Below are positions 41,110 through 51,110 of a stretch of 64,000 nt of DNA, one piece after another; positions within the stretch are counted from its first letter, which is position 1, and the number at the start of each line of letters is the position of its first letter. The notes beneath the pieces were generated by a model. The model saw nothing but the letters and a program-made list of their open reading frames with translations, did not search any database and was not told the DNA's origin. The translations under genes and the position numbers were made by a program. Origin of the DNA: an uncultured Aliiroseovarius sp. (GTDB taxonomy: Bacteria; Pseudomonadota; Alphaproteobacteria; Rhodobacterales; Rhodobacteraceae); contig NZ_CANMFT010000007.1 in assembly GCF_947497285.1 (NCBI RefSeq), positions 62,001 to 126,000 on the forward strand, written 5' to 3'.

Positions 41110-42146
41110 AGATACTGGTCACAGGTGGGGCAGGGTTTATCGGGTCAGCCGTGGTGCGCCAAGCCATCGCTCGGGGCGACGAGGTGGTGACGTTGGATGC
41201 GCTGACCTATGCGGGCAGCGAGATGAATTTGATGGACGTGGCCAACAACCCGCGCCACGTGCTTGTTAAGGCGGATATCCGCGACCGCCATGCCGTAGAT
41301 GCGGCGCTGGCGGATCATGCGCCCGATGCCATCATGCATCTGGCGGCCGAAAGCCATGTCGACCGGTCAATTGATGGACCTGGCGACTTCATCCAGACCA
41401 ACATTGTCGGCACCTATAATTTGCTTGAAGCTGCGCGGGCCTATTGGCAGCGCCGCGGTCAACCTGACGTGTTCAGGTTCCACCATATCTCGACCGACGA
41501 AGTGTTCGGAACGCTGGGCAAGGACGGGGCGTTTCACGAGACAACCCCCTATGCGCCAAATTCGCCCTATTCTTCGTCCAAGGCTGCGTCTGACCATCTG
41601 GTGCGCGCGTGGGGCGAGACATATGGACTGCCGGTCGTGTTGTCGAATTGCTCGAACAATTATGGCCCCTACCAACTGACTGAAAAGCTGATCCCCTTGA
41701 TGCTGCTAAAAGCGATGGCTGGTAAAGAAATGCCGGTCTATGGCGCGGGTGAAAACGTGCGCGACTGGCTTTTCGTGGAAGACCATGCATCCGCGCTCTT
41801 GCGTATTCTGGACCAAGGGACGTTGGGCCGCAGCTATAACGTGGGTGGCAACGAGGAACGATCGAATATCGAAATTGTCCACCTGATCTGCGCCTATTTG
41901 GATGCTCGCGCGCCCAAGGCTGCGCCGCATGCGGATCTGATCCGTTTTGTCACCGATCGACCGGGCCATGATTTCCGGTATGCGATTGATGCCAGCCGTA
42001 TCAAGGACGAACTGGGTTGGGAACCATCCGTCACGCTTGAAGAGGGCTTGAAAGCCACCTTGGACTGGTATTTCGACAACCCTGAATGGGTCGAAGACGC
42101 GCAAAGGCGCGCGGGTGGCGGCAAACGTTTGGGGACAGGCGCATGA
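41106..42146 (+). CDS. rfbB: dTDP-glucose 4,6-dehydratase
   Basis: [68 protein letters not shown]. Confidence 0.97.
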   Translation: MKILVTGGAGFIGSAVVRQAIARGDEVVTLDALTYAGSEMNLMDVANNPRHVLVKADIRDRHAVDAALADHAPDAIMHLAAESHVDRSIDGPGDFIQTNIVGTYNLLEAARAYWQRRGQPDVFRFHHISTDEVFGTLGKDGAFHETTPYAPNSPYSSSKAASDHLVRAWGETYGLPVVLSNCSNNYGPYQLTEKLIPLMLLKAMAGKEMPVYGAGENVRDWLFVEDHASALLRILDQGTLGRSYNVGGNEERSNIEIVHLICAYLDARAPKAAPHADLIRFVTDRPGHDFRYAIDASRIKDELGWEPSVTLEEGLKATLDWYFDNPEWVEDAQRRAGGGKRLGTGA

Positions 42147-43009
42147 CGGTCCTGGCCTTCGGTGCCAACGGTCAGGTCGGCACCGCGCTTGCGAGGCTTG
42201 AGGGAGTGACGGTGCTGTCGCGGGCAGAGGCCGATCTGTCGATACCGGGGAAATGCGCGCAGGCAATCGACGAATTCAAGCCGGTCGCGGTGATCAATGC
42301 AGCCGCCTATACCGCGGTTGATCAGGCTGAAAGCGACGAGGCTTTGGCGACTGCGATCAACGGCGATGCGCCCGGTGAAATGGCGCGGGCTTGTGCTGCG
42401 CTGGGCATTCCGCTGGTCCACATCTCGACCGATTATGTGTTTGCGGGCGACGGTGACACGCCGTTCAACCCCTCTGACCCGGTTGCGCCACTTGGTGCAT
42501 ATGGGCGCAGCAAAGAGGCTGGCGAGCGCGCGGTGCGCGAGGTGGGCAGCGCGCATGTCGTATTGCGAACAAGCTGGGTGTTTTCGGAAACCGGCACGAA
42601 TTTCGTGAAAACGATGCTAAAGTTGGGGGCCGAGCGGGCGGCCTTGTCCATTGTTGATGATCAGCATGGCGGGCCGACACCGGCGCGGGATATTGCGGCG
42701 ACGGCATTGCGTATGGTGCGCGCGTTGCTGGACGATCCCAGCCTGTCGGGGACCTATCACTATGCAGGTGCGCCTGATTGCAGTTGGGCAGATTTTGCGA
42801 CCCATATCTTTGACCGTGCGGGCCTTGATGTCGAAGTGACGCGCATTCCGTCCAGTGCGTATCCCACGCCAGCAAAGCGGCCTTTGAATTCGCGAATGGC
42901 GTGCGCGACCACGACTGAAGCGTTCGGTATTGAACGACCAGATTGGCGGGTTGGGCTTGACGAGGTGCTGCTTGCGATGGAAGAGGGAAGTCATGACAAA
43001 ACACCGTAA
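42143..43009 (+). CDS. rfbD: dTDP-4-dehydrorhamnose reductase
   Basis: [53 protein letters not shown]. Confidence 0.95.
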   Translation: MTVLAFGANGQVGTALARLEGVTVLSRAEADLSIPGKCAQAIDEFKPVAVINAAAYTAVDQAESDEALATAINGDAPGEMARACAALGIPLVHISTDYVFAGDGDTPFNPSDPVAPLGAYGRSKEAGERAVREVGSAHVVLRTSWVFSETGTNFVKTMLKLGAERAALSIVDDQHGGPTPARDIAATALRMVRALLDDPSLSGTYHYAGAPDCSWADFATHIFDRAGLDVEVTRIPSSAYPTPAKRPLNSRMACATTTEAFGIERPDWRVGLDEVLLAMEEGSHDKTP

Positions 43010-43895
43010 GGGCATCATTCTGGCGGGTGGTTCGGGCACACGGCTGTATCCGATCACACAAGGCGTGTCGAAGCAGTTGATGCCGATTTATGACAAGCCG
43101 ATGATCTTCTATCCCTTGTCGGTGCTGATGCTGGCGGGCATTCGTGAAATCGCCGTGATTACCACGCCGGAAGACCAAGAACAGTTCCAGCGTCTTCTGG
43201 GTGATGGCCGCCAATGGGGTATTTCGCTGACCTTCCTTGTGCAGCCCAAGCCTGAAGGTCTGGCGCAAGCCTATATTATCGCAGAAGAATTTCTGGATGG
43301 CGCTGCCTCGGCGATGGTGCTTGGGGATAACATTTTCTTCGGGCATGGGCTGCCCGAAATGCTGATCCGGGCCTCGGCCAAAGACACCGGTGGCACCGTC
43401 TTTGGGTATCACGTGGCAGACCCTGAAAACTATGGCGTTGTGGATTTCGACGACCATGGCAAAGCCATCGCGATTATCGAGAAACCCAAAGTTCCGCCGT
43501 CGCACTACGCGGTGACGGGGCTGTATCTGTTGGACGGTAAAGCGCCAGAGCGTGCACGTCGCGTCATGCCCTCCAAGCGTGCCGAGCTTGAGATCACCGC
43601 GCTGCTTCAGATGTATCTTGAGTCAGACGAACTGACGGTCGAACATATGGGCCGCGGTTTCGCGTGGCTGGACACCGGGACGCATGGAAACCTGCTGGAT
43701 GCGGGAAACTTCGTGCGCACCCTGCAAAAACGCCAGGGAATGCAAACCGGTTGCCCGGAAGAAGCCGCGTTCAGCAAAGGCTGGATCACGCGGGATGAGT
43801 TGCGCGCCCGTGCCAAGCTGTTTCACAAGAACGACTATGGTCGTTATCTGACCAGCCTGCTTGATACGACGAACCGGCCTGGCTCTGGCCATTAA
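42993..43895 (+). CDS. rfbA: glucose-1-phosphate thymidylyltransferase
   Basis: [48 protein letters not shown]; internal ATG at 42993. Confidence 0.97.
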   Translation: MTKHRKGIILAGGSGTRLYPITQGVSKQLMPIYDKPMIFYPLSVLMLAGIREIAVITTPEDQEQFQRLLGDGRQWGISLTFLVQPKPEGLAQAYIIAEEFLDGAASAMVLGDNIFFGHGLPEMLIRASAKDTGGTVFGYHVADPENYGVVDFDDHGKAIAIIEKPKVPPSHYAVTGLYLLDGKAPERARRVMPSKRAELEITALLQMYLESDELTVEHMGRGFAWLDTGTHGNLLDAGNFVRTLQKRQGMQTGCPEEAAFSKGWITRDELRARAKLFHKNDYGRYLTSLLDTTNRPGSGH

Positions 43896-43905
43896 GGGGG
43901 CGGCT

Positions 43906-46335
43906 GTGCTGAGCAGAATAAGGGGTGTCTTCCTTCGGTATCTCGACGAACATCTTGAACATGATTTCGGTGCGTTCGATTTAGGTGCGGACGGGCGTGT
44001 TGAACAGGCACAGCTGAGATCGGGGCGGCTGGACCTTGAAGGCTGGACAACGGCAGAGCAGATCGCCCTTGTGGATGAAACACGCACGGTGCCCGCCGTT
44101 CTTGTCGGTTCGGCCGATGCGCCGCGGCAGTTTCACCTGTCCCGGACCGCTGGTCGGTCTAGCCCCACGATCGAGCTAACTTTTGCGGACGGCACGACAT
44201 CGCGTTTTGCTGTTCCCAGTTGGTCAGGCCCGTCGTTGAACTTCGCCAAAGCGCGTATCGCTATGGGCTTTGCGGCGGCCTTGTTGAAATCTTTCCCGCT
44301 GCTTTGGCGGTATTCCAGAACCAAAGACCCGGTATTGCGGTCGCAGATCGGGCCTGCATTGGGGTTCGGACAACGCTCTGAACATCACTTGTTACGCAGC
44401 TCGCCCTATGGGGCTGCTGGGAAACCGCAAGACGCGCCCACAGCGCCCATCACGATCATCCTTCCGGTCTACAACGCTTTCGATCTGGTGAAGGACTGTT
44501 TGTCCCGTGTTGCAGCCCATACCGAACTGCCTTGGCGCCTGATCATTGTCGAAGATTGTTCGACCGATCAAAGCGTGCGCCCATGGTTGCGCGACTGGGT
44601 GGCAAATGTGGTTGATGGTGGGGCGGAAGTAGAACTGCTTGAGAACGAAACCAATCGCGGTTTCATCGGCAGCGTGAACCGGGCGCTGGAGCGCGCGCAA
44701 ATCTATGGCGACCATGTCGTGCTTTTGAACTCGGATGCCTTGGTTCCCGCAAACTGGGCGTCACGCCTTCTTCTGCCAATCACACGGCACGCCGATGTGG
44801 CGACCGTCACGCCCCTGTCCAACGATGCCGAGATCTTCACCGCGCCGGTGATTTGCCAACGCCATACGATTGCGCCCGGCCATGGGGATGCGCTTGACCG
44901 GATCGCCTGCACGTTTGACCAAAACGCGGATCTGGTCGAGGCCCCGACAGGCGTTGGCTTTTGCATGGCTATGAACGCGTCCTTCATCGACAAGATCCCC
45001 GCGTTGGATACCGTTTTCGGGCGCGGGTATGGCGAAGAGGTTGATTGGTGCCAGAGAGCCCGCGCGCTGGGCGGGCGTCACGTCGCCTGCCCGTGGCTGT
45101 TCGTCGAACACCGGGGCGGAGAGAGCTTCGGGTCAGCAGAAAAACAGCGATTGATTCAGGCCAATGGCGCGGTCATTTCGACCCGTTATCCCACCTACGA
45201 TCGTGAGGTTCAGGCGTTTTTGCGCAATGACCCCCTGATCACCCCCCGTCTGACCCTTGGCATTGGCTGGTTGGCGACTGTCGCGAAGAAAGCTGTTCCG
45301 GTCTATCTGGCGCACTCGCTGGGTGGCGGGGCCGAGATGTGGCTGCAAAGCAAGCTCGCGACCGACCTGCACGACACCGGAGGCGCGATCGTCGTGCGCG
45401 TTGGTGGTGCAAAGCGGTGGCAGATCGAACTTGTGACCCCCTTTGGGACCACACTGGGTGAAACTGATGATCTTGCGATTGTTGACGACATTCTGCGCCC
45501 CCTGACCCTCCGGCATGTTGTCTATTCTTGCGGGGTCGGTGATTCTGATCCGGTTGAGCTGCCCTCAATCTTGTCAAACTGGGCCGGGTCGTCGGATCGG
45601 GTCGAGGTGTTGATCCACGATTTCCTACCCCTTTCCCCATCGCAAACGCTGCTTGATCACGACAATATCTATCGTGGCCCGTTTGACGCAGACCACACGG
45701 ACAAAGCGCATATCGCCATCCGTCCGGATGGGACGTGGGTCAATCTGGCCGAATGGCGCGCGGCGTGGGGCGCATTGATCGCGCGCGCAGACGCGGTCAC
45801 GGTGTTTTCAGACAACAGTGCAAAATTGGTGGCTGCGGCTTTTCCTGACGCGCGCATCAACGTGCGACCCCACAGCATTCTGGAACCGCTTCCCGCGTTG
45901 GACAGACCGAAGGGGAAGACCCGCGTCGTGGGGGTTCTGGGCAGCATCAACCTGCACAAAGGGGCCGAGGTGGTGGCGAAAGCCGCACGGCTTGCATCTT
46001 CTGGAGACGACATCAAGTTTGTCATTATCGGCACGCTTGACCCCGCGGTTGCAAAGCCGCGCGGTCTGACCGTCCATGGTCCCTATCAGATCGCTGAAAT
46101 CGCCGAACTTGCCGGTCGCTATGGGGTCACGGATTGGCTGATCCCTTCGATCTGGCCCGAGACATTCAGCTACTCAACGCATGAATGTCTGGCGACGGGT
46201 CTACCCGTCTTTGCTTTCGACATTGGGGCGCAGGGCGATGCGGTGCGAACCGCGCACAATGGGAATGTCATCAAGATGGAAGGTAATCTGGCGCAGGCCG
46301 TGATTGACGCTTTGCGCCAAGGCCCGCGCCAGTAG
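43906..46335 (+). CDS. bimodular glycosyltransferase (GT2 N-terminal plus GT4-like C-terminal)
   Basis: ITIILPVYNAFDLVKDCLSRVAAHTELPWRLIIVEDCSTD (GT2) and VVGVLGSINLHKGAEVVAKAA...PSIWPETFSYSTHECLATGLPVFAFDIGAQ (GT4); GTG start inferred to avoid rfbA overlap. Confidence 0.85.
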   Translation: MLSRIRGVFLRYLDEHLEHDFGAFDLGADGRVEQAQLRSGRLDLEGWTTAEQIALVDETRTVPAVLVGSADAPRQFHLSRTAGRSSPTIELTFADGTTSRFAVPSWSGPSLNFAKARIAMGFAAALLKSFPLLWRYSRTKDPVLRSQIGPALGFGQRSEHHLLRSSPYGAAGKPQDAPTAPITIILPVYNAFDLVKDCLSRVAAHTELPWRLIIVEDCSTDQSVRPWLRDWVANVVDGGAEVELLENETNRGFIGSVNRALERAQIYGDHVVLLNSDALVPANWASRLLLPITRHADVATVTPLSNDAEIFTAPVICQRHTIAPGHGDALDRIACTFDQNADLVEAPTGVGFCMAMNASFIDKIPALDTVFGRGYGEEVDWCQRARALGGRHVACPWLFVEHRGGESFGSAEKQRLIQANGAVISTRYPTYDREVQAFLRNDPLITPRLTLGIGWLATVAKKAVPVYLAHSLGGGAEMWLQSKLATDLHDTGGAIVVRVGGAKRWQIELVTPFGTTLGETDDLAIVDDILRPLTLRHVVYSCGVGDSDPVELPSILSNWAGSSDRVEVLIHDFLPLSPSQTLLDHDNIYRGPFDADHTDKAHIAIRPDGTWVNLAEWRAAWGALIARADAVTVFSDNSAKLVAAAFPDARINVRPHSILEPLPALDRPKGKTRVVGVLGSINLHKGAEVVAKAARLASSGDDIKFVIIGTLDPAVAKPRGLTVHGPYQIAEIAELAGRYGVTDWLIPSIWPETFSYSTHECLATGLPVFAFDIGAQGDAVRTAHNGNVIKMEGNLAQAVIDALRQGPRQ

Positions 46336-46342
46336 GCTTTTG

Positions 46343-47167
46343 TCAGATGGCGGTGCCGTCTGCGACTTTCAGCCATGAGGTGCCATCGCAATAGGCCAGT
46401 TGAGCGCCACCCGTCGCGTCTGAGACAAAAGCGATCCCCCCCGCACCGATGGTGCCTGCTGCCGGAAGGTTTGCGGTGACAACGGGTGTCAGTCGCATCA
46501 CACCATCGATATCAAGTTTCGCGGCAGGTGACTTGCCGATGCCAACATCGCCATCACCCGTGGCGACCAGTGTGTCTTGCCATGTGCTGCCATCCGCGCT
46601 GGTCTTGATGGAAAAATCGTCCCCACCAGCCAAACCCATTTCCGCCCGTCCTGACCAGTTGGATTGAAACAACAAGGTCGAGGTGTCGCCTGCGCTGGCC
46701 TTGTTGATCTTTAGCTGATGCGAGGCACCATCATGCGACAGCAAACTTGCATCCGCGGCAACTGCCAGCCGGTTTGTCAGGTCAGCCGAGGTGTTGATGC
46801 CCACCATGTTCAGGTTGTTGGTGGGTGGCACGACGGCCAACCATTGGCTTCCATCGAACCGCATTTGGCCCGCAGTCGCGATCACATCAGCCCGCCAACC
46901 AGGCTGGGGGGTAACGAACTGCCAAGTGCCCGCTTCCAGAAAGGCAATGTCATGATCTTTGCCTGACCAGTCCCCTGTTGCCCCGACAGGCACGATATGG
47001 CGATCACCATCGGTGGCACCGGGCGGCGGGGTTGTGTCGTCGGCGCTGTTGACGACCAGCTGGACGAGTATATCCAGCAGGCGAATGGCTTCATTGTGGG
47101 TGACGTGTTTCTGGGCCTGCGCGGGCTGGATCAGGGGCAGGGACAGCACAGTAGAGGTGTCGGTCAT
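46343..47167 (-). CDS. DUF2793-domain protein (phage/GTA tail-fibre-associated family)
   Basis: LPLIQPAQAQKHVTHNEAIRLLDILVQLVV...PPPGATDGDRHIVPVGATGDWSGKDHDIAFLEAGTWQFVTPQPGWRADV. Confidence 0.82.
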   Translation of the reverse strand: MTDTSTVLSLPLIQPAQAQKHVTHNEAIRLLDILVQLVVNSADDTTPPPGATDGDRHIVPVGATGDWSGKDHDIAFLEAGTWQFVTPQPGWRADVIATAGQMRFDGSQWLAVVPPTNNLNMVGINTSADLTNRLAVAADASLLSHDGASHQLKINKASAGDTSTLLFQSNWSGRAEMGLAGGDDFSIKTSADGSTWQDTLVATGDGDVGIGKSPAAKLDIDGVMRLTPVVTANLPAAGTIGAGGIAFVSDATGGAQLAYCDGTSWLKVADGTAI

Positions 47168-47267
47168 CAAGGGTCTCCGCAGTGTTAGGACTCCCGGTTG
47201 AGTGATCTGTTGAATAGGTTAATTTGCCGTCGGGGCTGCGTTCGCCCATAGCGCACGACGCAACAGG

Positions 47268-50200
47268 TCAATACCAGCCGATATCGTCACGTATGTCGGA
47301 CAAGCTAGAGACATTTTCGACGATGATCTTATCTCCGTGTCCAAAGTCGAAAACAGCATTGCCCTTTTGAATTTTGGCGTAGGACATGATTTTGCGCACT
47401 GACATCGCGCCGCCGCCCCATAGGTCGGAAGAAAACAAAAGCGTGTCTGATCTGGTGTTGAAATCCTTGATGCGATCACGACCGTCGCTGAACAGGAACG
47501 TATCTGCACCCTGACCGCCAATCATAAGATCGTTGCCGGCGTCGCCGCTAAGCACGTCGCGGCCCCTGCCCCCACGGATAACTTCGTTTCCTGACCCACC
47601 ATACAGCCGATCGTTGCCGTTGCCACCGTTCAGCCTGTCGCTTGCTGTGCCACCATACAGCCGGTCGCTGCCTTTACCGCCATCCAGCCGGTCACTCCCC
47701 GACCCACCATAAAGTCGGTCGTTACCATTGCCACCATAAAGCCTGTCGCTTCCTGACCCACCATAAAGCTTGTCGTGACCGCTTTGCCCTTTCAGCCGGT
47801 CATTGCCAGCCTCGCCGGACAGCCAGTTGGCCCTGCGGTTGCCCAAAAGCGCATCACTTCCGCTTCCGCCTTTGACGCCTTCGATTGAATAAAGGCGGTC
47901 ACCAGCAGCGCCGGCCCAGTGTTTGTTTCTGGCAAGGTTCACCCCTACGCTTCGCGACATATCTTCATAGCTGGCGATATCAAATCCTGCCCCACCGCTA
48001 AGCTTATCGCGTCCGCTGCCACCGATCAGAATATCATTGCCGTCGTTGCCATACAGGCGATCATTCCCGGAGCCGCCTTCCACACGGTCATGCCCATGCC
48101 TGCCAGCGATCACGTCATTGCCACTTTGGCCAAGGATCCGGTTGTTGGCCTCATCCGCCAAGATGAAATCGCTGCCTAAACTCCCTACCAGGTTTTCAAC
48201 CGAGATCAGCGTGTCGCCCAACGCCGCGCCGTCTGACCGTCCTGACTGCAGGTCAAGGATGATTGGGCCGCCGCTGTTGCGATAGTCCACCCAGTCCCAA
48301 CCCTCGCCGCCGTCCAGCGTATCGCCACCCGCGCCGCCCTCCAGCGTGTCATTGCCCGCGCCCCCGAACAGAAGATCATCACCTTCCATGCCGATGATCC
48401 GGTTGTCTGACGCGTCACCATGGAGCGTGTCGGAATATTGGCTTCCGTATATGTTTTCGATCGAAACAAAGGTGTCACCCGCGGCGGCGTCGCTGCCTTG
48501 TCCGGTTAAGAGGTTTACAGTGACCTGTGCCGTGCTTGCGCGATAATCGACCCAGTCAAACCCGTCGCCGCCGTCTAGATAGTCGCTTCCATCGCCAGCG
48601 ATCAGGACATCGTTCCCGCCCCCGCCAAACAAGGTATCATTCCCGGTGCCACCATCAAGGTGGTCATCGCCGTCGCCCCCAAACAAGTCGTCGTGGCCAT
48701 TCAGCCCGTGCAGAGTGTCGTCTCCGCTGTTGCCGGACAGCTTGTTGTTCGAATTGTCGCCTTCCAGAGTGTCGTCGTGATTGCTGCCCTCAAGCATTTC
48801 GATCCCAATCAGCGTATCGCCTGCTGCCCCACCGGCCGTCATGCCGGTGAGAAGCGAAACCTCGACACCCTGCGTGGCGTCGAAATAGCCGACGGTGTCG
48901 CGGTTCTCGCCGCCATCCAGTATGTCCGCCCCAGCTCCGCCGACCAAGGTGTCGTTTCCGTCGCCGCCCAGCAGGTGATCGTCTCCGTCGCCGCCCTCTA
49001 GACGGTCCTTGTCAAGACCGCCCTCAATAACGTTTGCACCAGCGTCCCCGATCAGGACGTCTTTGTGATCGGACCCGACCAGGTTTTCGATGTCGTCAAA
49101 CTGATCGCCAACTGCAGCACCATCGGCGTGACCGCTTTCCAAATTGACGACGGCGCCCAGCGAGGCACCTGCGTAGGATACGCAATCGGTGCCAGCGCCA
49201 CCGTTGAAGATATCTGCCCCCTCGGACCACGACATGATGTCGTCGCCGTCCAGCCCGTTCAGCGTATCCGTGCCTTCGTCACCGACCAGAACATCATTGC
49301 CATTGGTGCCATTCACCACCTCGGGAATGAATTGGAAACCATTTGGCGGACGGTCCAAGGACAATGTGCCCTCGGTCGAGAAATGAGAGGCGGTCAGTGG
49401 ACCACCGCCAGCGCTGTGGACATAGATGACCTCGTTTCGATAGGTGACCTCTGCGCCCCAGGACCGCGTCTGAACGGTCATCTGACGGGCGTCATAGAGC
49501 ATGTAGTAGCCCGACAGATCCAACGTATCGACGCCCGCTTGAAAGTCGGTGATCGTGTCCGCCGCGTTGTCGGCGACCAGCGCAAAGACATCAGCGCCCG
49601 CGCCACCGGTCAATTGGTCTTGCCCGGTTCCGTCGCGCAAGATGTCGTCGCCGGCCCCACCGATCAGGGTGTCGTTGCCCATGCCGCCTTCGATCAGGTC
49701 GTTTGCCGACCCACCGGTCAGGGTGTCGGCGGTATTGGTGCCCACTATGTTCTGACCGATCGACCCCGGATCGACCTCGAATTGAGTGATCCCGGCTTCG
49801 GTTTCACTGGTCGCATAAATCTGGATTTTGCCGTTCAGATAGGTCGCTTCAAGTGATGCAATATTCTGCAACGCGGTGTTGTTCGTATCGGCAATTGTGT
49901 CCAAATGAACCAAAGAGCCGTCCGGCATGAGGGTGAACAACGACAGCCCGTCATCCGCCCCCCCTGCGATCACAAAAAGCTGGTCGCCAACCTGCACGGT
50001 TTCGACTTCGGTCACCTTTGAAAAGCGCGTCCATTTGTTGTCGATCACGTGGTCTACGGGGTCGAGGTTGCCCAACCCGTCAACCTCCAGCACGGTTAAC
50101 GATGAACTGCCGGCGCCGGCAACAACAACAAAGGCCTTGTCGCCGACAAACCCGGTTGCCATCGCTGTCGGTGACGAAATTGGCAACGCCTGGGCCGAGC

Positions 50201-50891
50201 TAAGCGCATTTGCCTCGACAGGTTTGCCATCGGTGCCAAGCGTGTAGCTTTTCAAGCCGTCGATATGCGTTGAGGCCGCAAGCAACACCGTAGCGCCGTC
50301 GATCACCAAGCTTTCGAACGCAACGATATCGGCTTTGTTCTGGCCCGAGCTGGTCGTTAAGTCGGTTTGCAACGTGAACACGGAATCGCCCGTGATCTCG
50401 TAATGTTTGAAACCGCTACCCCACGCGCTTGCACCAAAGACATGCGTTGTGCCGTCAATTGAAAGGGAGTGGAAGCCTGACAGGTTGCCCTCCCCTCCGG
50501 TGCCCCAATCAAACTGCGTGGGCGTTGTCAGCGTGCCGTTGGCGTTGACCGTATAGCCATCCAGAAGCCAATCGTGGTGGCCAAAAGCCACGAATTTGGT
50601 CAGCCCGTCATGTTCTACGATTTCAATCTGGGCCGTGGACGATGACATAAGGGAATAGTCGAACGCGGTCTGGTGAACGACCTGTGTGGTTCCATCCAAG
50701 GCGATGGAAAATGCAGTGGCGCCGCCTCCGAAACCGGTGGTGGAATACAGGTAAGCTGCGCCACCCGTCCACACGATTTCAAGATCGGTCACCCCTGATA
50801 CATAATCTAACCCGGACCCGACAAGGGTTCCGGAAAACACGAAACTGGTCACCCCAACCACCCCGATTTTCACCCACGCAAAAACTTGCAT
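47268..50891 (-). CDS. large RTX (hemolysin-type calcium-binding repeat) protein, probable type I secretion substrate
   Basis: Long array of GGxGxDxLxG nonapeptide repeats; propeller-like N-terminal half; C-terminal secretion-type tail DKIIVENVSSLSDIRDDIGWY. Confidence 0.9.
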   Translation of the reverse strand: MQVFAWVKIGVVGVTSFVFSGTLVGSGLDYVSGVTDLEIVWTGGAAYLYSTTGFGGGATAFSIALDGTTQVVHQTAFDYSLMSSSTAQIEIVEHDGLTKFVAFGHHDWLLDGYTVNANGTLTTPTQFDWGTGGEGNLSGFHSLSIDGTTHVFGASAWGSGFKHYEITGDSVFTLQTDLTTSSGQNKADIVAFESLVIDGATVLLAASTHIDGLKSYTLGTDGKPVEANALSSAQALPISSPTAMATGFVGDKAFVVVAGAGSSSLTVLEVDGLGNLDPVDHVIDNKWTRFSKVTEVETVQVGDQLFVIAGGADDGLSLFTLMPDGSLVHLDTIADTNNTALQNIASLEATYLNGKIQIYATSETEAGITQFEVDPGSIGQNIVGTNTADTLTGGSANDLIEGGMGNDTLIGGAGDDILRDGTGQDQLTGGAGADVFALVADNAADTITDFQAGVDTLDLSGYYMLYDARQMTVQTRSWGAEVTYRNEVIYVHSAGGGPLTASHFSTEGTLSLDRPPNGFQFIPEVVNGTNGNDVLVGDEGTDTLNGLDGDDIMSWSEGADIFNGGAGTDCVSYAGASLGAVVNLESGHADGAAVGDQFDDIENLVGSDHKDVLIGDAGANVIEGGLDKDRLEGGDGDDHLLGGDGNDTLVGGAGADILDGGENRDTVGYFDATQGVEVSLLTGMTAGGAAGDTLIGIEMLEGSNHDDTLEGDNSNNKLSGNSGDDTLHGLNGHDDLFGGDGDDHLDGGTGNDTLFGGGGNDVLIAGDGSDYLDGGDGFDWVDYRASTAQVTVNLLTGQGSDAAAGDTFVSIENIYGSQYSDTLHGDASDNRIIGMEGDDLLFGGAGNDTLEGGAGGDTLDGGEGWDWVDYRNSGGPIILDLQSGRSDGAALGDTLISVENLVGSLGSDFILADEANNRILGQSGNDVIAGRHGHDRVEGGSGNDRLYGNDGNDILIGGSGRDKLSGGAGFDIASYEDMSRSVGVNLARNKHWAGAAGDRLYSIEGVKGGSGSDALLGNRRANWLSGEAGNDRLKGQSGHDKLYGGSGSDRLYGGNGNDRLYGGSGSDRLDGGKGSDRLYGGTASDRLNGGNGNDRLYGGSGNEVIRGGRGRDVLSGDAGNDLMIGGQGADTFLFSDGRDRIKDFNTRSDTLLFSSDLWGGGAMSVRKIMSYAKIQKGNAVFDFGHGDKIIVENVSSLSDIRDDIGWY

Positions 50892-51110
50892 GACTAAGGT
50901 GCTTCAGAAGGCTTAACGGCTACTTTGGGAAATGCGTCCTGAATTGGGAGTTTGGTGACAACTTGTTGTTAATGTCTGTTAAGCGCAATTGTCAAAAAGC
51001 CGTGACACTGCGGCTGACAACAATATTCCCTAATATAGCCAGAGTCGGTTGCTCTATAGCGGAGAGCTTGAACTCATAGCGCCTAACGCAAACCGGGCAG
51101 GGAAGATCAA

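Noticed and set aside
47600-49100. Dense short repeats that might suggest a CRISPR or satellite array
   Set aside because: Repeats are imperfect, 27-nt periodic and in frame; they encode GGxGxDxLxG RTX nonapeptides. No constant repeat/unique spacer pattern.
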